Part shown: positions 42,120 through 50,618 of the stretch, piece by piece
Layout of the letters: every line of letters begins with the position of its first letter
How positions within the stretch are numbered: position 1 is the first letter of the stretch
Source of the DNA: Anaerolineae bacterium
GTDB taxonomy: Bacteria > Chloroflexota > Anaerolineae > Aggregatilineales > UBA2796
Reading direction: 5' to 3'
NCBI GenBank assembly: GCA_019637555.1
Contig: JAHBVK010000044.1
Coordinates: 1-54,835, forward strand
DNA length: 54,835 bases
Position numbers and translations under genes: made by a program
The notes under the pieces: model-generated
What the model was told of the DNA's origin: nothing
Databases searched by the model: none
Seen by the model: the letters and a program-made list of their open reading frames with translations, nothing else

Positions 42120-43170
42120 CCTGATTCGTCCACTCCCCGGCGCGCACATTCTGCAAACAGCGGATTGGGGCGCGTTCAAACAGCGGCAAACGGGTTGGCA
42201 GCCCGATCATCTGGCATTCTACAGTGATACCAATGTGCTAGTTGGGGCGGCGATGCTGCTGACGCGGCGGATCGGACCCTTCGCCGTAATGTACACGCCC
42301 AAAGGACCGATCCTCGATTATGCTGATTCGGCTACTGCTACTGCGATCCTCGATCAGCTTGAACGTTTGGCGCGTCAACGCCGAGCCATCTGGTTGAAGA
42401 TCGATGCTGATGTGCCTGTTGGCATCGGTGAGCCGAATAGTGCAGAGGCACAGGATCGGAAAGTTGGTCAAAAGCTGCTGGCACTACTGAGATCGCGCGG
42501 CTGGCAGTTCTCCGACTCGCAAGTGCAGTTCCGCAACACGATTCAGATCGATCTGACCCAATCCGAAGATCAATTGTTAGCGCAGATGGGACAGGGCAAA
42601 CGCCGCAAAGTGCGTTATGGTCCTCGCCATGGCGTTACGGTACGCTCTGGCACGATTGATGATTTACCGCTGCTCCATAAGTTATATGCCGAGACTGGCA
42701 AGCGCGATGGCTTTATCACTCGTCCCTACGATTATTATGTCGATGAGTGGGGCACGTTGATCAAGGCTGGCATGGCGCATCCCTTGATTGCTGAAGTCAA
42801 TGGACAAGCCGTCGCCCATGTGATCCTGTTCCATTTTGGGCGCGTCTGCTGGTACTTTACAGGTGCATCCGTATCCGATCCCGAACTGCGTCGCCTGATG
42901 CCAACCGATTTGCTGCAGTGGGAAGGAATGAAGTGGGCAAAGGCTCAAGGTTACAGCATTTATGATATGTACGGTGCGCCCTCTACCTTCGATCCTAGCG
43001 ATCCGATGTGGGGTGTCTACGAGTTTAAGCGAGATTTCGGCGGAACGTTGGTGCGCACAATCGGCGCGTGGGACTACGCGCCGAGCAAGCTTATGTACAC
43101 ACTTTACACACGCCTGATGCCACGAGTCATCAGCGTGATGCGCCGTCGCGCAGCATCAGCAACGCGATGA
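42070..43170 (+). CDS. FemAB-type peptidoglycan bridge aminoacyltransferase, copy 2
   Basis: A 366-residue paralog of the preceding gene. The matching segments are AHILQTADWGAFKQRQTGW, GQGKRRKVRYG, WYFTGASVSDPELRRLMPTDLLQWEGMKWAKAQG and YDMYGAPS, plus MWGVYEFKRDFGGTLVRTIGAWD, which mirrors LWGVYGAKRGFGGKVVRSVGAWD in copy 1 (segments quoted in parts of the same alignment). The start is TTG at 42070, inside the end of copy 1, because it brings the N-termini of the two paralogs into register; GTG at 42097 is an alternative. In FemA/FemB pairs each enzyme adds different residues of one bridge, so two copies suggest a bridge of two or more residues; this is inferred. Confidence 0.87.
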   Translation: MTPNLKLQSVNPTQWNDLIRPLPGAHILQTADWGAFKQRQTGWQPDHLAFYSDTNVLVGAAMLLTRRIGPFAVMYTPKGPILDYADSATATAILDQLERLARQRRAIWLKIDADVPVGIGEPNSAEAQDRKVGQKLLALLRSRGWQFSDSQVQFRNTIQIDLTQSEDQLLAQMGQGKRRKVRYGPRHGVTVRSGTIDDLPLLHKLYAETGKRDGFITRPYDYYVDEWGTLIKAGMAHPLIAEVNGQAVAHVILFHFGRVCWYFTGASVSDPELRRLMPTDLLQWEGMKWAKAQGYSIYDMYGAPSTFDPSDPMWGVYEFKRDFGGTLVRTIGAWDYAPSKLMYTLYTRLMPRVISVMRRRAASATR

Positions 43171-43173
43171 ACT

Positions 43174-43587
43174 ATGATTAGCATAGATCGGCTTGATCAT
43201 TTGGTGTTGACCGTCGCAGATATTGAGGCGACCTGTGCCTTTTACTCGCGCGTACTAAATATGCAAGTAATAACTTTCGGTAACGGACGCAAAGCACTGC
43301 AATTTGGCCAGCAAAAGATCAATTTGCATCAATTCCATAAGGAATTTGAGCCGAAAGCCGCTGCTCCGATGCCCGGTTCCGCCGATCTCTGCTTTATCAC
43401 CAGCAATTTGATCGAAGTTGTGATCAGCCATCTGCGATCTCAAAGCGTAGCCATTCTCGATGGACCAGTACAAAGGACCGGTGCGTTGGGGACAATCATG
43501 TCCGTCTATTTCCGCGATCCTGATGGTAATCTGCTCGAAGTCTCCACCTATGAGTCTCCAGCTAACCTTAACTTAAGTTCTCTTTAA
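43174..43587 (+). CDS. VOC family protein (glyoxalase/bleomycin-resistance fold)
   Basis: A 137-residue protein with two beta-alpha-beta-beta-beta modules. The usual metal-ligand positions are filled: His9 (LDHLVLTV), His52 (INLHQFH), and a Glu near the end (PDGNLLEVSTYE). It starts three bases after the FemAB pair stop and may be in their transcript, but no role in wall synthesis is known for this family. Family members act as lyases, dioxygenases or drug-binding proteins; no substrate can be given. Confidence 0.88.
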   Translation: MISIDRLDHLVLTVADIEATCAFYSRVLNMQVITFGNGRKALQFGQQKINLHQFHKEFEPKAAAPMPGSADLCFITSNLIEVVISHLRSQSVAILDGPVQRTGALGTIMSVYFRDPDGNLLEVSTYESPANLNLSSL

Positions 43588-43684
43588 TAAACTGCTTGCC
43601 TCTACACGTGAACAGGTGTATGATGACGCTTGCAGAACGAAAGTTCGTGCGTTTTTCTTTATTAACTCCAAAAAGGAGCTTATC

Positions 43685-43846
43685 ATGGAAGCCTATTGTG
43701 TAAAGTGCAAAACCAAGCGGGAAATGAAGAACGCCAAGAACGTCACCACCAAAAATGGGCGCTTGATGGCGAAAGGTACCTGCCCGGTTTGCGGTACGAC
43801 CATCAACAAGTTCCTTGCCAGCAGTAAAACTCCAGCGAAGAAATAG
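43685..43846 (+). CDS. DUF5679 zinc-ribbon protein
   Basis: A 53-residue protein with two CxxC pairs (YCVKCK near the start and CPVCG at about 33-37) that form a zinc ribbon, joined by a basic stretch (KREMKNAKN, TKNGRLMAKG). It matches the DUF5679 pattern, common in Chloroflexota and Actinobacteria; the function is unknown. AAGGAG lies six bases before the ATG at 43685; the longer frame upstream is not coding. A strong terminator follows. Confidence 0.88.
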   Translation: MEAYCVKCKTKREMKNAKNVTTKNGRLMAKGTCPVCGTTINKFLASSKTPAKK

Positions 43847-43881
43847 CTTTCTTCCAAAGCCTAAATTGTTTGGAATCTGCG

Positions 43882-43911
43882 ACGGCAGTGTGTATGCACA
43901 CTGCCGTTTTT
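43882..43911 (+). terminator. Rho-independent terminator after the DUF5679 gene
   Basis: ACGGCAGTGTG (43882-43892) pairs with CACACTGCCGT (43897-43907) around TATG, followed by a run of five T's. Confidence 0.88.
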
Positions 43912-44010
43912 GTTGTACAATACGTGCTGCACTGCATGAATACTGTAAATTTCATGAGTCTGCCAGCCAAACTTGAGACTATAGCTATATTCTAAATTGA
44001 AGAGGCGATC

Positions 44011-44619
44011 ATGACGGGACGGCTAAGACCGCAAACTGGCCTGCTCCGACCGCAAACGGGTACGTTGCGTCCTCAAACTGGGCTGTTAGGTAACCAACCG
44101 CGCCCACAAACGGGTACGCTTGGCAGACCGGATGAGGTAGAACTGCCCGTCATTGTGCTTACTTCGATGTTTCAAGTGCGTGGACGCATGTGGATACGCG
44201 GTGCGATCCAGACTTATCTCGGTAACGAGCAAAAACATACGCTGTCCATCTATAACGCTGATGTTCTCGGTATGGAGGCGTCAAATCCTGCCGCGCGCAT
44301 GAATCAGCCGGAAATCGTTGTCATGAAGAAAGCCGCCAGCGTGATCTTGGTGGAAGTGCGCCCTCCGGACTGGGCAATGATGTTGATGCCGCGCACCGAA
44401 TCATTGGTCGCTTACACTGATCAATTTGCACTCATGGGCATGTACCACATGCCTACGGATGTGCGTATTCAAGACTTCGCCGCCCTTTCCGCGATGGAAT
44501 TCATCGCCGTCACTGATGTCAAAGTATTCCCGCTATTTCAGGCGCGCCCCGGCATTGTGCAGACTGCACCGATTGCTTTAGTCCACAAAACGGCGATTCG
44601 TCTGTTTCACACCATCTAA
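44011..44619 (+). CDS. Protein with N-terminal RPQTG repeats, unknown function
   Basis: A 202-residue protein. The first 37 residues are repeats built on RPQTG (positions 6-10, 13-17, 20-24, 31-35) joined by LL, TL or a short spacer. They are encoded by imperfect 21-base tandem repeats. The remaining 160 residues form a compact, probably beta-rich domain (ELPVIVLTSMFQVRGRMWIRG, AASVILVEVRPPDWAMMLMPR, FIAVTDVKVFPLF) of no family I recognise. There is no signal peptide or membrane helix, so the repeats are cytoplasmic and are probably a binding tail. GAGGCGATC precedes the ATG. It is monocistronic. Confidence 0.8.
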   Translation: MTGRLRPQTGLLRPQTGTLRPQTGLLGNQPRPQTGTLGRPDEVELPVIVLTSMFQVRGRMWIRGAIQTYLGNEQKHTLSIYNADVLGMEASNPAARMNQPEIVVMKKAASVILVEVRPPDWAMMLMPRTESLVAYTDQFALMGMYHMPTDVRIQDFAALSAMEFIAVTDVKVFPLFQARPGIVQTAPIALVHKTAIRLFHTI

Positions 44620-44762
44620 CTTAGCGGCGGCATACTTTACTTTCTACACATCCCCAACCGAATACATTACAGTCTCATTCTGATTACCTTCTGCATTGAG
44701 ATATTAAGTCAGATGCGCTACAGTTGACGGCATACCTGACTTATTTCCTTTCTCAGGCAGCA

Positions 44763-47396
44763 ATGATCATGACCTCACACCGCCTCGTGCGCGCACTAAT
44801 CCTCCTTTTGTTTGCGGCGTCATTTATTATTCCGACCACAACGACGCACGCCGCAACATTCACGGTTACTAACACATTCGATGCTGGAGCGGGCAGTTTC
44901 CGTCAGGCGCTAATCAACGCTAACGCAAATGCTGGCATCTTGGATACGATCGACTTTGCGATCCCCGGTGCTGGCGTTCAGACGATTACGCTGGCAAGCG
45001 ATCTGCCCAATATTTCCGATCCGGTGTTTATTGATGGCTGGTCGCAAGGTGGTGGTGCCTACGCCGGTCCTCCTCTGATCGAGTTGAACGGCGACAACGT
45101 TGCCTCTATCGCTATCTGGCTGACGGGTGGTAGTGCAGGTTCAACGGTTCGCGGCTTGATCATCAACCGCTTTGCCATTCATGGCGTAGTCATTCAAGAC
45201 CTGAGCACAGGCAACTGGCTATACGGCAACTACATTGGCACCAATGCCGCTGGATCGGCAGCTTCTGCTAACGCCATTACCGGCATTTTGCTGCGCGATG
45301 GCACAACGGGCAATCTGATCGGCACTAATGCTGATGGCACCAATGACGCAGCCGAAGCCAACGTAATTTCTGGTAATGGCGGTGTTTTTGGTTTTGGTTT
45401 CGGCGTCGAGATTCTCGGCGGCACTAATGGCAATACTGTTGCGGGCAATATTATCGGTGCGGATGCTACTAACACCTTTGGCATTCCCAACTTCTCGTCC
45501 GGTATCATTTTGGTTGGCGATACAGGCAATCCGGGACCGGGACCACAGAATAATCTGATCGGTGGAGCACTGGCTGCGGCGGGTAACTTTATCCGTTTTG
45601 AGAATGTGGGTGTTGATATTCGCGGCGAAAGCTTCACCACGCTCAATAACATTATTCGTGGAAACACTATCAGCAACAACACAACAGGTGTCTCCAATCT
45701 GCTGACGGAAAGCGCGGCTGCCGCTCCCGGCGATGGTCCGTCTGACAACTTGATCGATGGCAACTTGATCACTGCTAACGGCTTCATCGGTATTGATAAC
45801 GTTGGTTCATCGCCTCGCATCATCAATAATACGATTACTAACAACGGTGTCTTTGGCATTCTCAATCGGGTCGAATTCGGTGCCGATAGCTCTCCGGCAA
45901 CGGCTGGGGATGACTATATCTCCCGTCCGATTATCGGTGAAGTGGGATCCCCGAACACGATTTCCGGTAACTGCAACGGACCTACTCCTTGCGCTGGCGT
46001 TTATTCGCTGGACACTTCACCAAGCAATACTGCCAACATCGAGGCAGTCAATACGTGGGGCGCAAATGGTAACGGTAACGCCGTTGAGCAGCGTTGGTAC
46101 GGCGCTGCGGAATACATCGACATCAACGCACCAATCGCTACCACGATTACAGTCAACAGCGCTAACGCTGGTCCTGCCTATGTGTTGGCGAATAACACAG
46201 GCTTATGTGCTGCGCCGATCAATACCATCCTACATGGCGATGGCGCGATCACTTGCGCTGATGTGACCACGTGGACGCAGTTCACGGAGTATATTGTCAC
46301 AGGCGCAGGTACTCGTATCAACTACGTGCCCGAAACAGTGACCACGCCGCTGACAACCTATAGCTACGATGGCGATGCTGCCACCAACCCAACCGACAGT
46401 GGATTCGGCTTTGTGGGTGAGGGTATCACTACAGGATCGTTATCGCGCTATCAGGTGTTGGAAGTCCATTTTGTGCCTACTCCGACCCCGACGAATACGC
46501 CGACGTCAACACCAACCAATACTCCCACCGATACACCGACCAACACACCAACGGATACGCCGACCAACACGCCTACTGACACGCCAACCAGCACAGAGAC
46601 GTTTACGCCGACGTTCACCGATACGCCGACGGATACTCCAACTAGTACAGCAACCTTTACACCTACTGACACACCAACGGGCACACTGACGCCATCAGAA
46701 ACACCCACCAATACCGATACGCCCACCAACACGCCGACGGGCACCTTGACGCCTACTGAGACGTTAACACCGTCCATGACGCTGACGCCATCCGATACGC
46801 CGCTGGTCAGTGCCACACCAACTGCTACGACTTCGCTAACGCCGGGACCGAGCAATACCCCCGGACCGGTGAGTTCACCGCCACCGTCGATTAGCATTGC
46901 TGATCCGGCTATCGTCAAGCTGGTCAATCCGGAATTGGCGCTGCCGGGCGAGACGGTAGTCTTTAGCATCACCGTAACTAACACCGGTGGGGTAGCAGCG
47001 ACTGGCGTTGTGGTGACTGACACCATACCCGACATCCTGACGGTGTTGAGCGCCACGACCAGCAAAGGTACTTTCACGATTGTTGGACAGCTTGTTACCT
47101 TCAACATCGGTACGGTCAATGTGGGCGAAGTCATCAATATGACGATCACTACCCGTGTACGTGGCGATGTCGTTCCACCGCGCGAGGGCATCAACACTGC
47201 CTATCTGAACTGGAACGAAGGACCTCAGCGCTCTAGCTCCGCGACGGTGCGGATTGCCAACCGACTGCCGGGAACGGGTATCGGTAGCTCGGCTGATACG
47301 GACAATGGCTTGTGGCTGGAGATGGCAGCACTAACGGGCATTTTCTTCCTCGCTGTTTATCTGGTCAGGAGACAGCGCCGACGCACCGCAGCGTAG
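44763..47396 (+). CDS. Surface protein: beta-helix, Thr/Pro stalk, DUF11 domain and LPGTG-type anchor
   Basis: An 877-residue exported protein. The signal peptide is about 1-31 (LVRALILLLFAASFIIPTTTTHAA). Next comes a right-handed beta-helix (about 35-350) with Asn-ladder turns such as GNVISGNG and NNTITNNG; its start FTVTNTFDAGAGSFRQAL is like CSLREA-type proteins. A mixed region follows. The stalk at about 572-706 is TPTxTPT repeats. A DUF11 domain (about 714-815; VVFSITVTNTGGVAATGVVVTDT) precedes LPGTG (835-839), a hydrophobic helix and the tail RRQRRRTAA, the arrangement of a sortase sorting signal. No sortase gene is in the window. The ATG at 44763 (or 44769) fits the signal peptide; an upstream TTG does not. 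Confidence 0.82.
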   Translation: MIMTSHRLVRALILLLFAASFIIPTTTTHAATFTVTNTFDAGAGSFRQALINANANAGILDTIDFAIPGAGVQTITLASDLPNISDPVFIDGWSQGGGAYAGPPLIELNGDNVASIAIWLTGGSAGSTVRGLIINRFAIHGVVIQDLSTGNWLYGNYIGTNAAGSAASANAITGILLRDGTTGNLIGTNADGTNDAAEANVISGNGGVFGFGFGVEILGGTNGNTVAGNIIGADATNTFGIPNFSSGIILVGDTGNPGPGPQNNLIGGALAAAGNFIRFENVGVDIRGESFTTLNNIIRGNTISNNTTGVSNLLTESAAAAPGDGPSDNLIDGNLITANGFIGIDNVGSSPRIINNTITNNGVFGILNRVEFGADSSPATAGDDYISRPIIGEVGSPNTISGNCNGPTPCAGVYSLDTSPSNTANIEAVNTWGANGNGNAVEQRWYGAAEYIDINAPIATTITVNSANAGPAYVLANNTGLCAAPINTILHGDGAITCADVTTWTQFTEYIVTGAGTRINYVPETVTTPLTTYSYDGDAATNPTDSGFGFVGEGITTGSLSRYQVLEVHFVPTPTPTNTPTSTPTNTPTDTPTNTPTDTPTNTPTDTPTSTETFTPTFTDTPTDTPTSTATFTPTDTPTGTLTPSETPTNTDTPTNTPTGTLTPTETLTPSMTLTPSDTPLVSATPTATTSLTPGPSNTPGPVSSPPPSISIADPAIVKLVNPELALPGETVVFSITVTNTGGVAATGVVVTDTIPDILTVLSATTSKGTFTIVGQLVTFNIGTVNVGEVINMTITTRVRGDVVPPREGINTAYLNWNEGPQRSSSATVRIANRLPGTGIGSSADTDNGLWLEMAALTGIFFLAVYLVRRQRRRTAA

Positions 47397-47426
47397 TGCC
47401 TAAGTGCTGATAGTGCCGGAAGTACC
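47395..47426. repeat. Iterated 8/9-base repeat NNGGCACT, site 3
   Basis: On the minus strand: four units ending GGTACT, GGCACT, AGCACT and GGCACT, spaced eight or nine bases. They start at the stop of the surface-protein gene and run to its terminator. Same motif as 22961 and 28784. Confidence 0.5.
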
Positions 47427-47431
47427 AAAGA

Positions 47432-47462
47432 CCCCGATCCACAGTGGATCGGGGCCTTTTTT
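47432..47462 (+). terminator. Rho-independent terminator of the surface-protein gene
   Basis: CCCCGATCC (47432-47440) pairs with GGATCGGGG (47446-47454) around ACAGT, followed by CCTTTTTT. Confidence 0.88.
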
Positions 47463-47548
47463 GTGCCTGATATTCACAGGAATAACAGGAGCATGATTAG
47501 GCATTTGGTTGGAAAATGGTTAGTGCTGCAATCCGTCTGCGCTGCAGC

Positions 47549-49027
47549 TCACTGCACCTGCACTACCACTGGATTCGAGGTGACGTGCTGGCTGGTGGTT
47601 AGCATTGCTCTGGCGAGCAGCGTGTACGTTCCCGGCGTCAACCCGCCGACGGTAACCTGTCCGCGTCCGTGCGTCTCCCCGATCTTGATGTTGTTGGCGA
47701 AGATGTCTACGCGGAATACCCACGACGGATCGGAAACGGTGAACGTCAGCGTGATCGGCGTGTTTGCTGGCATGATCGTCTCACCGGATTGTGTTGCCAG
47801 TTGAAGCTTGGGATCGCTGACCACTGTGATCGTATGATCAGGTCCGCCCATGATGTCATAACCAAGGGGCTGCTGCTGCGCGTAAAGCTGCTTTGCCGAT
47901 TCAATTGCTTGAATAATTGTTGTTGGCACGTTCGATGCGCCGAGCGTCACATTGTCTGCCGTCGTATCGTAGCCCCACCAATTCAACCGTTCGTTCCACA
48001 TCCATGCATACTGATCGGCGGTGATCAGCGCGTGATAGACGTTATGCTGCATCCACTGTAGCCGCATCTCCGTCGCCTCGATTTCGGTTGCGCCGTCATC
48101 CAAGTTAAGTACATGATCCGCATAGACTGATGCCGCGATGCGCACCTGCTGCACGTAGCGATCTCGTTCTGCTGGCGGAACCAGCGCGGCTGTGGCATAG
48201 CGAATGTACTCGTAGCCAGCGGCAAACTGCGTCGTATCGTCGTAGGCATAACTGAACTCATTGCCATCGATCAGTGTGCTACCCGCATTCAATCCATCGA
48301 GTACTCCATAGAGGAAGGCTGGCAGCAGCGCGAAATCGGTATCGCGCACTACATCCGGTCGTGCGTTCGACTGCATATAAGCAATCGCCACACCCCACAG
48401 CGATAGAAACTGCACCGTTGGTTGCTCCGACTGCAATGCGCTGATGTACGCCGCGCCCCGCTTCCTGACCTGCGCTTGCACTTGATCAAATGAGTTGGAA
48501 GGATACAGCGTCGCGTTATACGCCCACAGATTCGGCGCCTTATCGGAAAAATAGAATTCGGGATCGAAGAAAATCCCCTTCGCGCCACTGATCTGCAAAA
48601 CTTTGGAGAGTAGCCGCGTATTCTGATCGATCACTGCCCACTGCTGATCATCGAACCAGTTGACGGGTGTATTGCTCTGCCCCCACACCAGCAGGAAATT
48701 CTCGTTGTAGCGTCCCCATGTAATCTGTGGCAACACATCCAGATGCAATTCAGACTCCGTCCATACCCGATTCTCAAACGCCAACGTCACCTGCTTGTTC
48801 AGCTTGAACGCTAGACCATCGAACGGGCGATCCTGCAAACTGCCCAGATTCTGCTGTAGATAAGCAACAGTAGGCGTATCCCAACCGACGTGGATCAACT
48901 TCTTCTGTGGCGCAGCTGACTGCGCGGAACTAGCGATGACGTGGCGCAGCGGCAACCTGCCGAAAAAGATCGCCATTATCAGCAGCGGCAGAACGGAAAT
49001 TAGAGACAGTCGAATTCGTCGGCGCAT
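47549..49027 (-). CDS. Secreted protein, TIM-barrel-like with C-terminal Ig-like domain
   Basis: A 492-residue exported protein with a signal sequence or N-terminal anchor (about 6-33; LSLISVLPLLIMAIFFG). The main part (about 42-390) alternates strand and helix like a glycosidase barrel: KKLIHVGWDTPTVAYL, FDGLAFKLN, GAKGIFFDPEFYF, VQFLSLWGVAIAYM. Asp-Pro-Glu in FFDPEFYF could be catalytic. The last 85 residues form an Ig-like sandwich (TPITLTFTVSDPSWVFRVDIF, GLTPGTYTLLARA). No family is recognised with certainty. It is divergent from the phosphoesterase gene at 49130; no operon partner. Confidence 0.65.
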   Translation of the reverse strand: MRRRIRLSLISVLPLLIMAIFFGRLPLRHVIASSAQSAAPQKKLIHVGWDTPTVAYLQQNLGSLQDRPFDGLAFKLNKQVTLAFENRVWTESELHLDVLPQITWGRYNENFLLVWGQSNTPVNWFDDQQWAVIDQNTRLLSKVLQISGAKGIFFDPEFYFSDKAPNLWAYNATLYPSNSFDQVQAQVRKRGAAYISALQSEQPTVQFLSLWGVAIAYMQSNARPDVVRDTDFALLPAFLYGVLDGLNAGSTLIDGNEFSYAYDDTTQFAAGYEYIRYATAALVPPAERDRYVQQVRIAASVYADHVLNLDDGATEIEATEMRLQWMQHNVYHALITADQYAWMWNERLNWWGYDTTADNVTLGASNVPTTIIQAIESAKQLYAQQQPLGYDIMGGPDHTITVVSDPKLQLATQSGETIMPANTPITLTFTVSDPSWVFRVDIFANNIKIGETHGRGQVTVGGLTPGTYTLLARAMLTTSQHVTSNPVVVQVQ

Positions 49028-49129
49028 TAGCTACTCGATCCCCACGTTCACGGCGAATGAATGACAAGTCTATAGAATTATGCGGGTGATCAGGCGCAGC
49101 GAAGGTTAGAGATTGGGAAGGCGCTTAGG

Positions 49130-50005
49130 ATGACACGTTTAGCTATTTTAGCTGATATTCACGGTAACTTGCCCGCGCTGGAAGCGGTGCTAGCAGATTT
49201 GCGTCAGTTCAAAGTCGATCAAGTAGTCTTAGCTGGCGATGTGATCAACTGGGGACCATTCTCGCCGCAGGTAATGCAGCGCGTGATGAGTGAAGGTTGG
49301 GCAGTGATTCGCGGCAACAACGAACTCTACTTGCTGGATCACGGTACAGCACGCGCTCCTGCTTCGTGGGACAGTTATACGATCCCGCCCTTTCTGCGTC
49401 GCCAGCTAGAGCCAGCTATGATCAACGCTGTCGCCTGCTGGGCAGATTCATTGACGCTGCGCTTTCCCGATGCGCCGACGGTGCGCATGGTACACGGATC
49501 GCCGCGCAGCCACTTCGAGCCGATCTATCCTCAATCGAGCGAAACCGAGATCTCCGACATGCTCAGTGGTGTCAGCGAATCGACGGTGATCTGCGCCCAC
49601 ACGCATTTGCCAATTGATCGTATCGTCGGCGATTGGCACCTCCTCAATCCCGGCACGGTTGGCGTACCACTGGATGGGACGCATGAGGCAAGTTATATGA
49701 TCCTTGATGGCGACGAACGTGGCTGGCGTGCTACCTTCCGCCATGTGCCTTATGACCGCACGCCACTGTTCGAGGAGTTTGAGCGCTTACGCTTCGTCGA
49801 ACATGTTGGCGTGATCGGTCAACTGGTAATCGAGGAGTTCCGCACCGCACGGCTAGAGGTACTTCCTTTCCTCCACTGGCATCGCCACGTCTGCCCCGAT
49901 GAGCCGCAAACGTTTGAATTATTCCAACAGTATACTAAGGTCAACAAGTGGGATTATGTTCCAGAGGCTTATCACCTTAACCTGAAACCCGCTTCTGAAA
50001 GTTAG
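49130..50005 (+). CDS. Metallophosphoesterase, YfcE-like
   Basis: A 291-residue calcineurin-like phosphoesterase: Asp9 and His11 (LADIHGN), Asp37 (AGDVINWG), then GNNE at 62-65 where many relatives have GNHD, VHGSPRSHF, and CAHTHLP. Asn64 for the usual His is also found in relatives with GNxD-type motifs, so activity is likely. The last 60 residues are helical and extend beyond the family core (FLHWHRHVCPDEPQTFELF). It differs from the phosphoesterase at 28023, sharing only motifs. It is monocistronic with a purine-rich TTAGAGATTGGGAAGG before the ATG. Confidence 0.88.
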   Translation: MTRLAILADIHGNLPALEAVLADLRQFKVDQVVLAGDVINWGPFSPQVMQRVMSEGWAVIRGNNELYLLDHGTARAPASWDSYTIPPFLRRQLEPAMINAVACWADSLTLRFPDAPTVRMVHGSPRSHFEPIYPQSSETEISDMLSGVSESTVICAHTHLPIDRIVGDWHLLNPGTVGVPLDGTHEASYMILDGDERGWRATFRHVPYDRTPLFEEFERLRFVEHVGVIGQLVIEEFRTARLEVLPFLHWHRHVCPDEPQTFELFQQYTKVNKWDYVPEAYHLNLKPASES

Positions 50006-50549
50006 AATTCATATACTTTTATCAGTTGTGTAATTTCTTAAATTAGCGATAATACATGCAACGTCAGACAAAGACGTTAGCTCAAACTGAAAACGAAGAC
50101 CGAACACACGAAACACTGTAGACGCTTGAACTCTTTGAACGCCAAGTTTTTTTCTTCATACCCGCTGTGCGTCCCGATAATAGGGATGGGTGTGAAATCA
50201 AACGCGAACGACATATCTCACAACTCAGGGACGGTAAGAACGCACCGGGATCACCTTGCGGATTCATCGACTCTACCCGGAAGCTACGTCACGCCAGCCG
50301 ATTCTGACGATTACGACCATTACGGATGATCGGTATCGCCTCTAGTCGGCTTTGTTTGGGGATAGGACAAGAGTTCGGAAGGTCAACAGCCGTAGTTCGG
50401 TCAACTACGGCTCTTTCGATTCCGCAATTTGAAAGGTGAGTTTGCAAACTGCGAAGGAAAGGGCAAGCAGGCAGCCAATTTGAATAGCGCCTTTTACACC
50501 TGACGTTTTGAGTGAGGGGCGAATAATTAGAAAGGAGCGAGCGTCCATC
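50006..50549. other. Intergenic stretch of 544 bases before rny: promoter, possible leader RNA and hairpin
   Basis: A plus-strand promoter candidate has TTGTGT (50026-50031) and GATAAT (50048-50053), 16 bases apart. No protein frame between it and rny looks real. A stem-loop AGCCGTAGTT/AACTACGGCT (50388-50412) followed by CTTT resembles a terminator or attenuator. The stretch may be a long leader of rny or a separate small RNA; no known RNA family was recognised. Confidence 0.35.
50388..50416 (+). terminator. Terminator- or attenuator-like hairpin upstream of rny
   Basis: Ten perfect pairs (50388-50397 with 50403-50412), loop CGGTC, followed by CTTT. It lies 160 bases before the rny start. 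Confidence 0.5.
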
Positions 50550-50618
50550 GTGAAACTACATGCTCATCGTGGATGGACGTACCAAACATGGACACACTGC
50601 CCATTATCCTCCTGCTAG
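50531..50618 (+). promoter_or_regulatory. RNase Y leader: strong ribosome site, short overlapping frame and start-codon hairpin
   Basis: AAAGGAG at 50531-50537 is the best ribosome site in the region but lies 35 bases before the rny ATG. It serves a 22-codon GTG frame (50550-50618) that overlaps the rny start in another reading frame. CGTCCATC (50542-50549) can pair with GATGGACG (50572-50579), which hides the rny ATG at 50573. Confidence 0.45.

Noticed and set aside
45230..45865. A 211-codon minus-strand frame opposite the beta-helix gene
   Set aside because: It is an antisense shadow: low-complexity product, no ribosome site, and the plus-strand protein is clearly real.
46478..46880. CRISPR-like or satellite repeat array
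   Set aside because: The short repeats are codons of the Thr/Pro stalk, in frame and without spacers.
46451..47197. A 248-codon minus-strand frame rich in Val, Gly and Ser
   Set aside because: It is the reverse reading of the Thr/Pro stalk and DUF11 domain; the GVSVGV pattern follows from the TPT repeats.
50126..50329. A 67-codon plus-strand frame in the gap before rny
   Set aside because: No ribosome site and no recognisable pattern beyond an acidic end; more likely untranslated leader.
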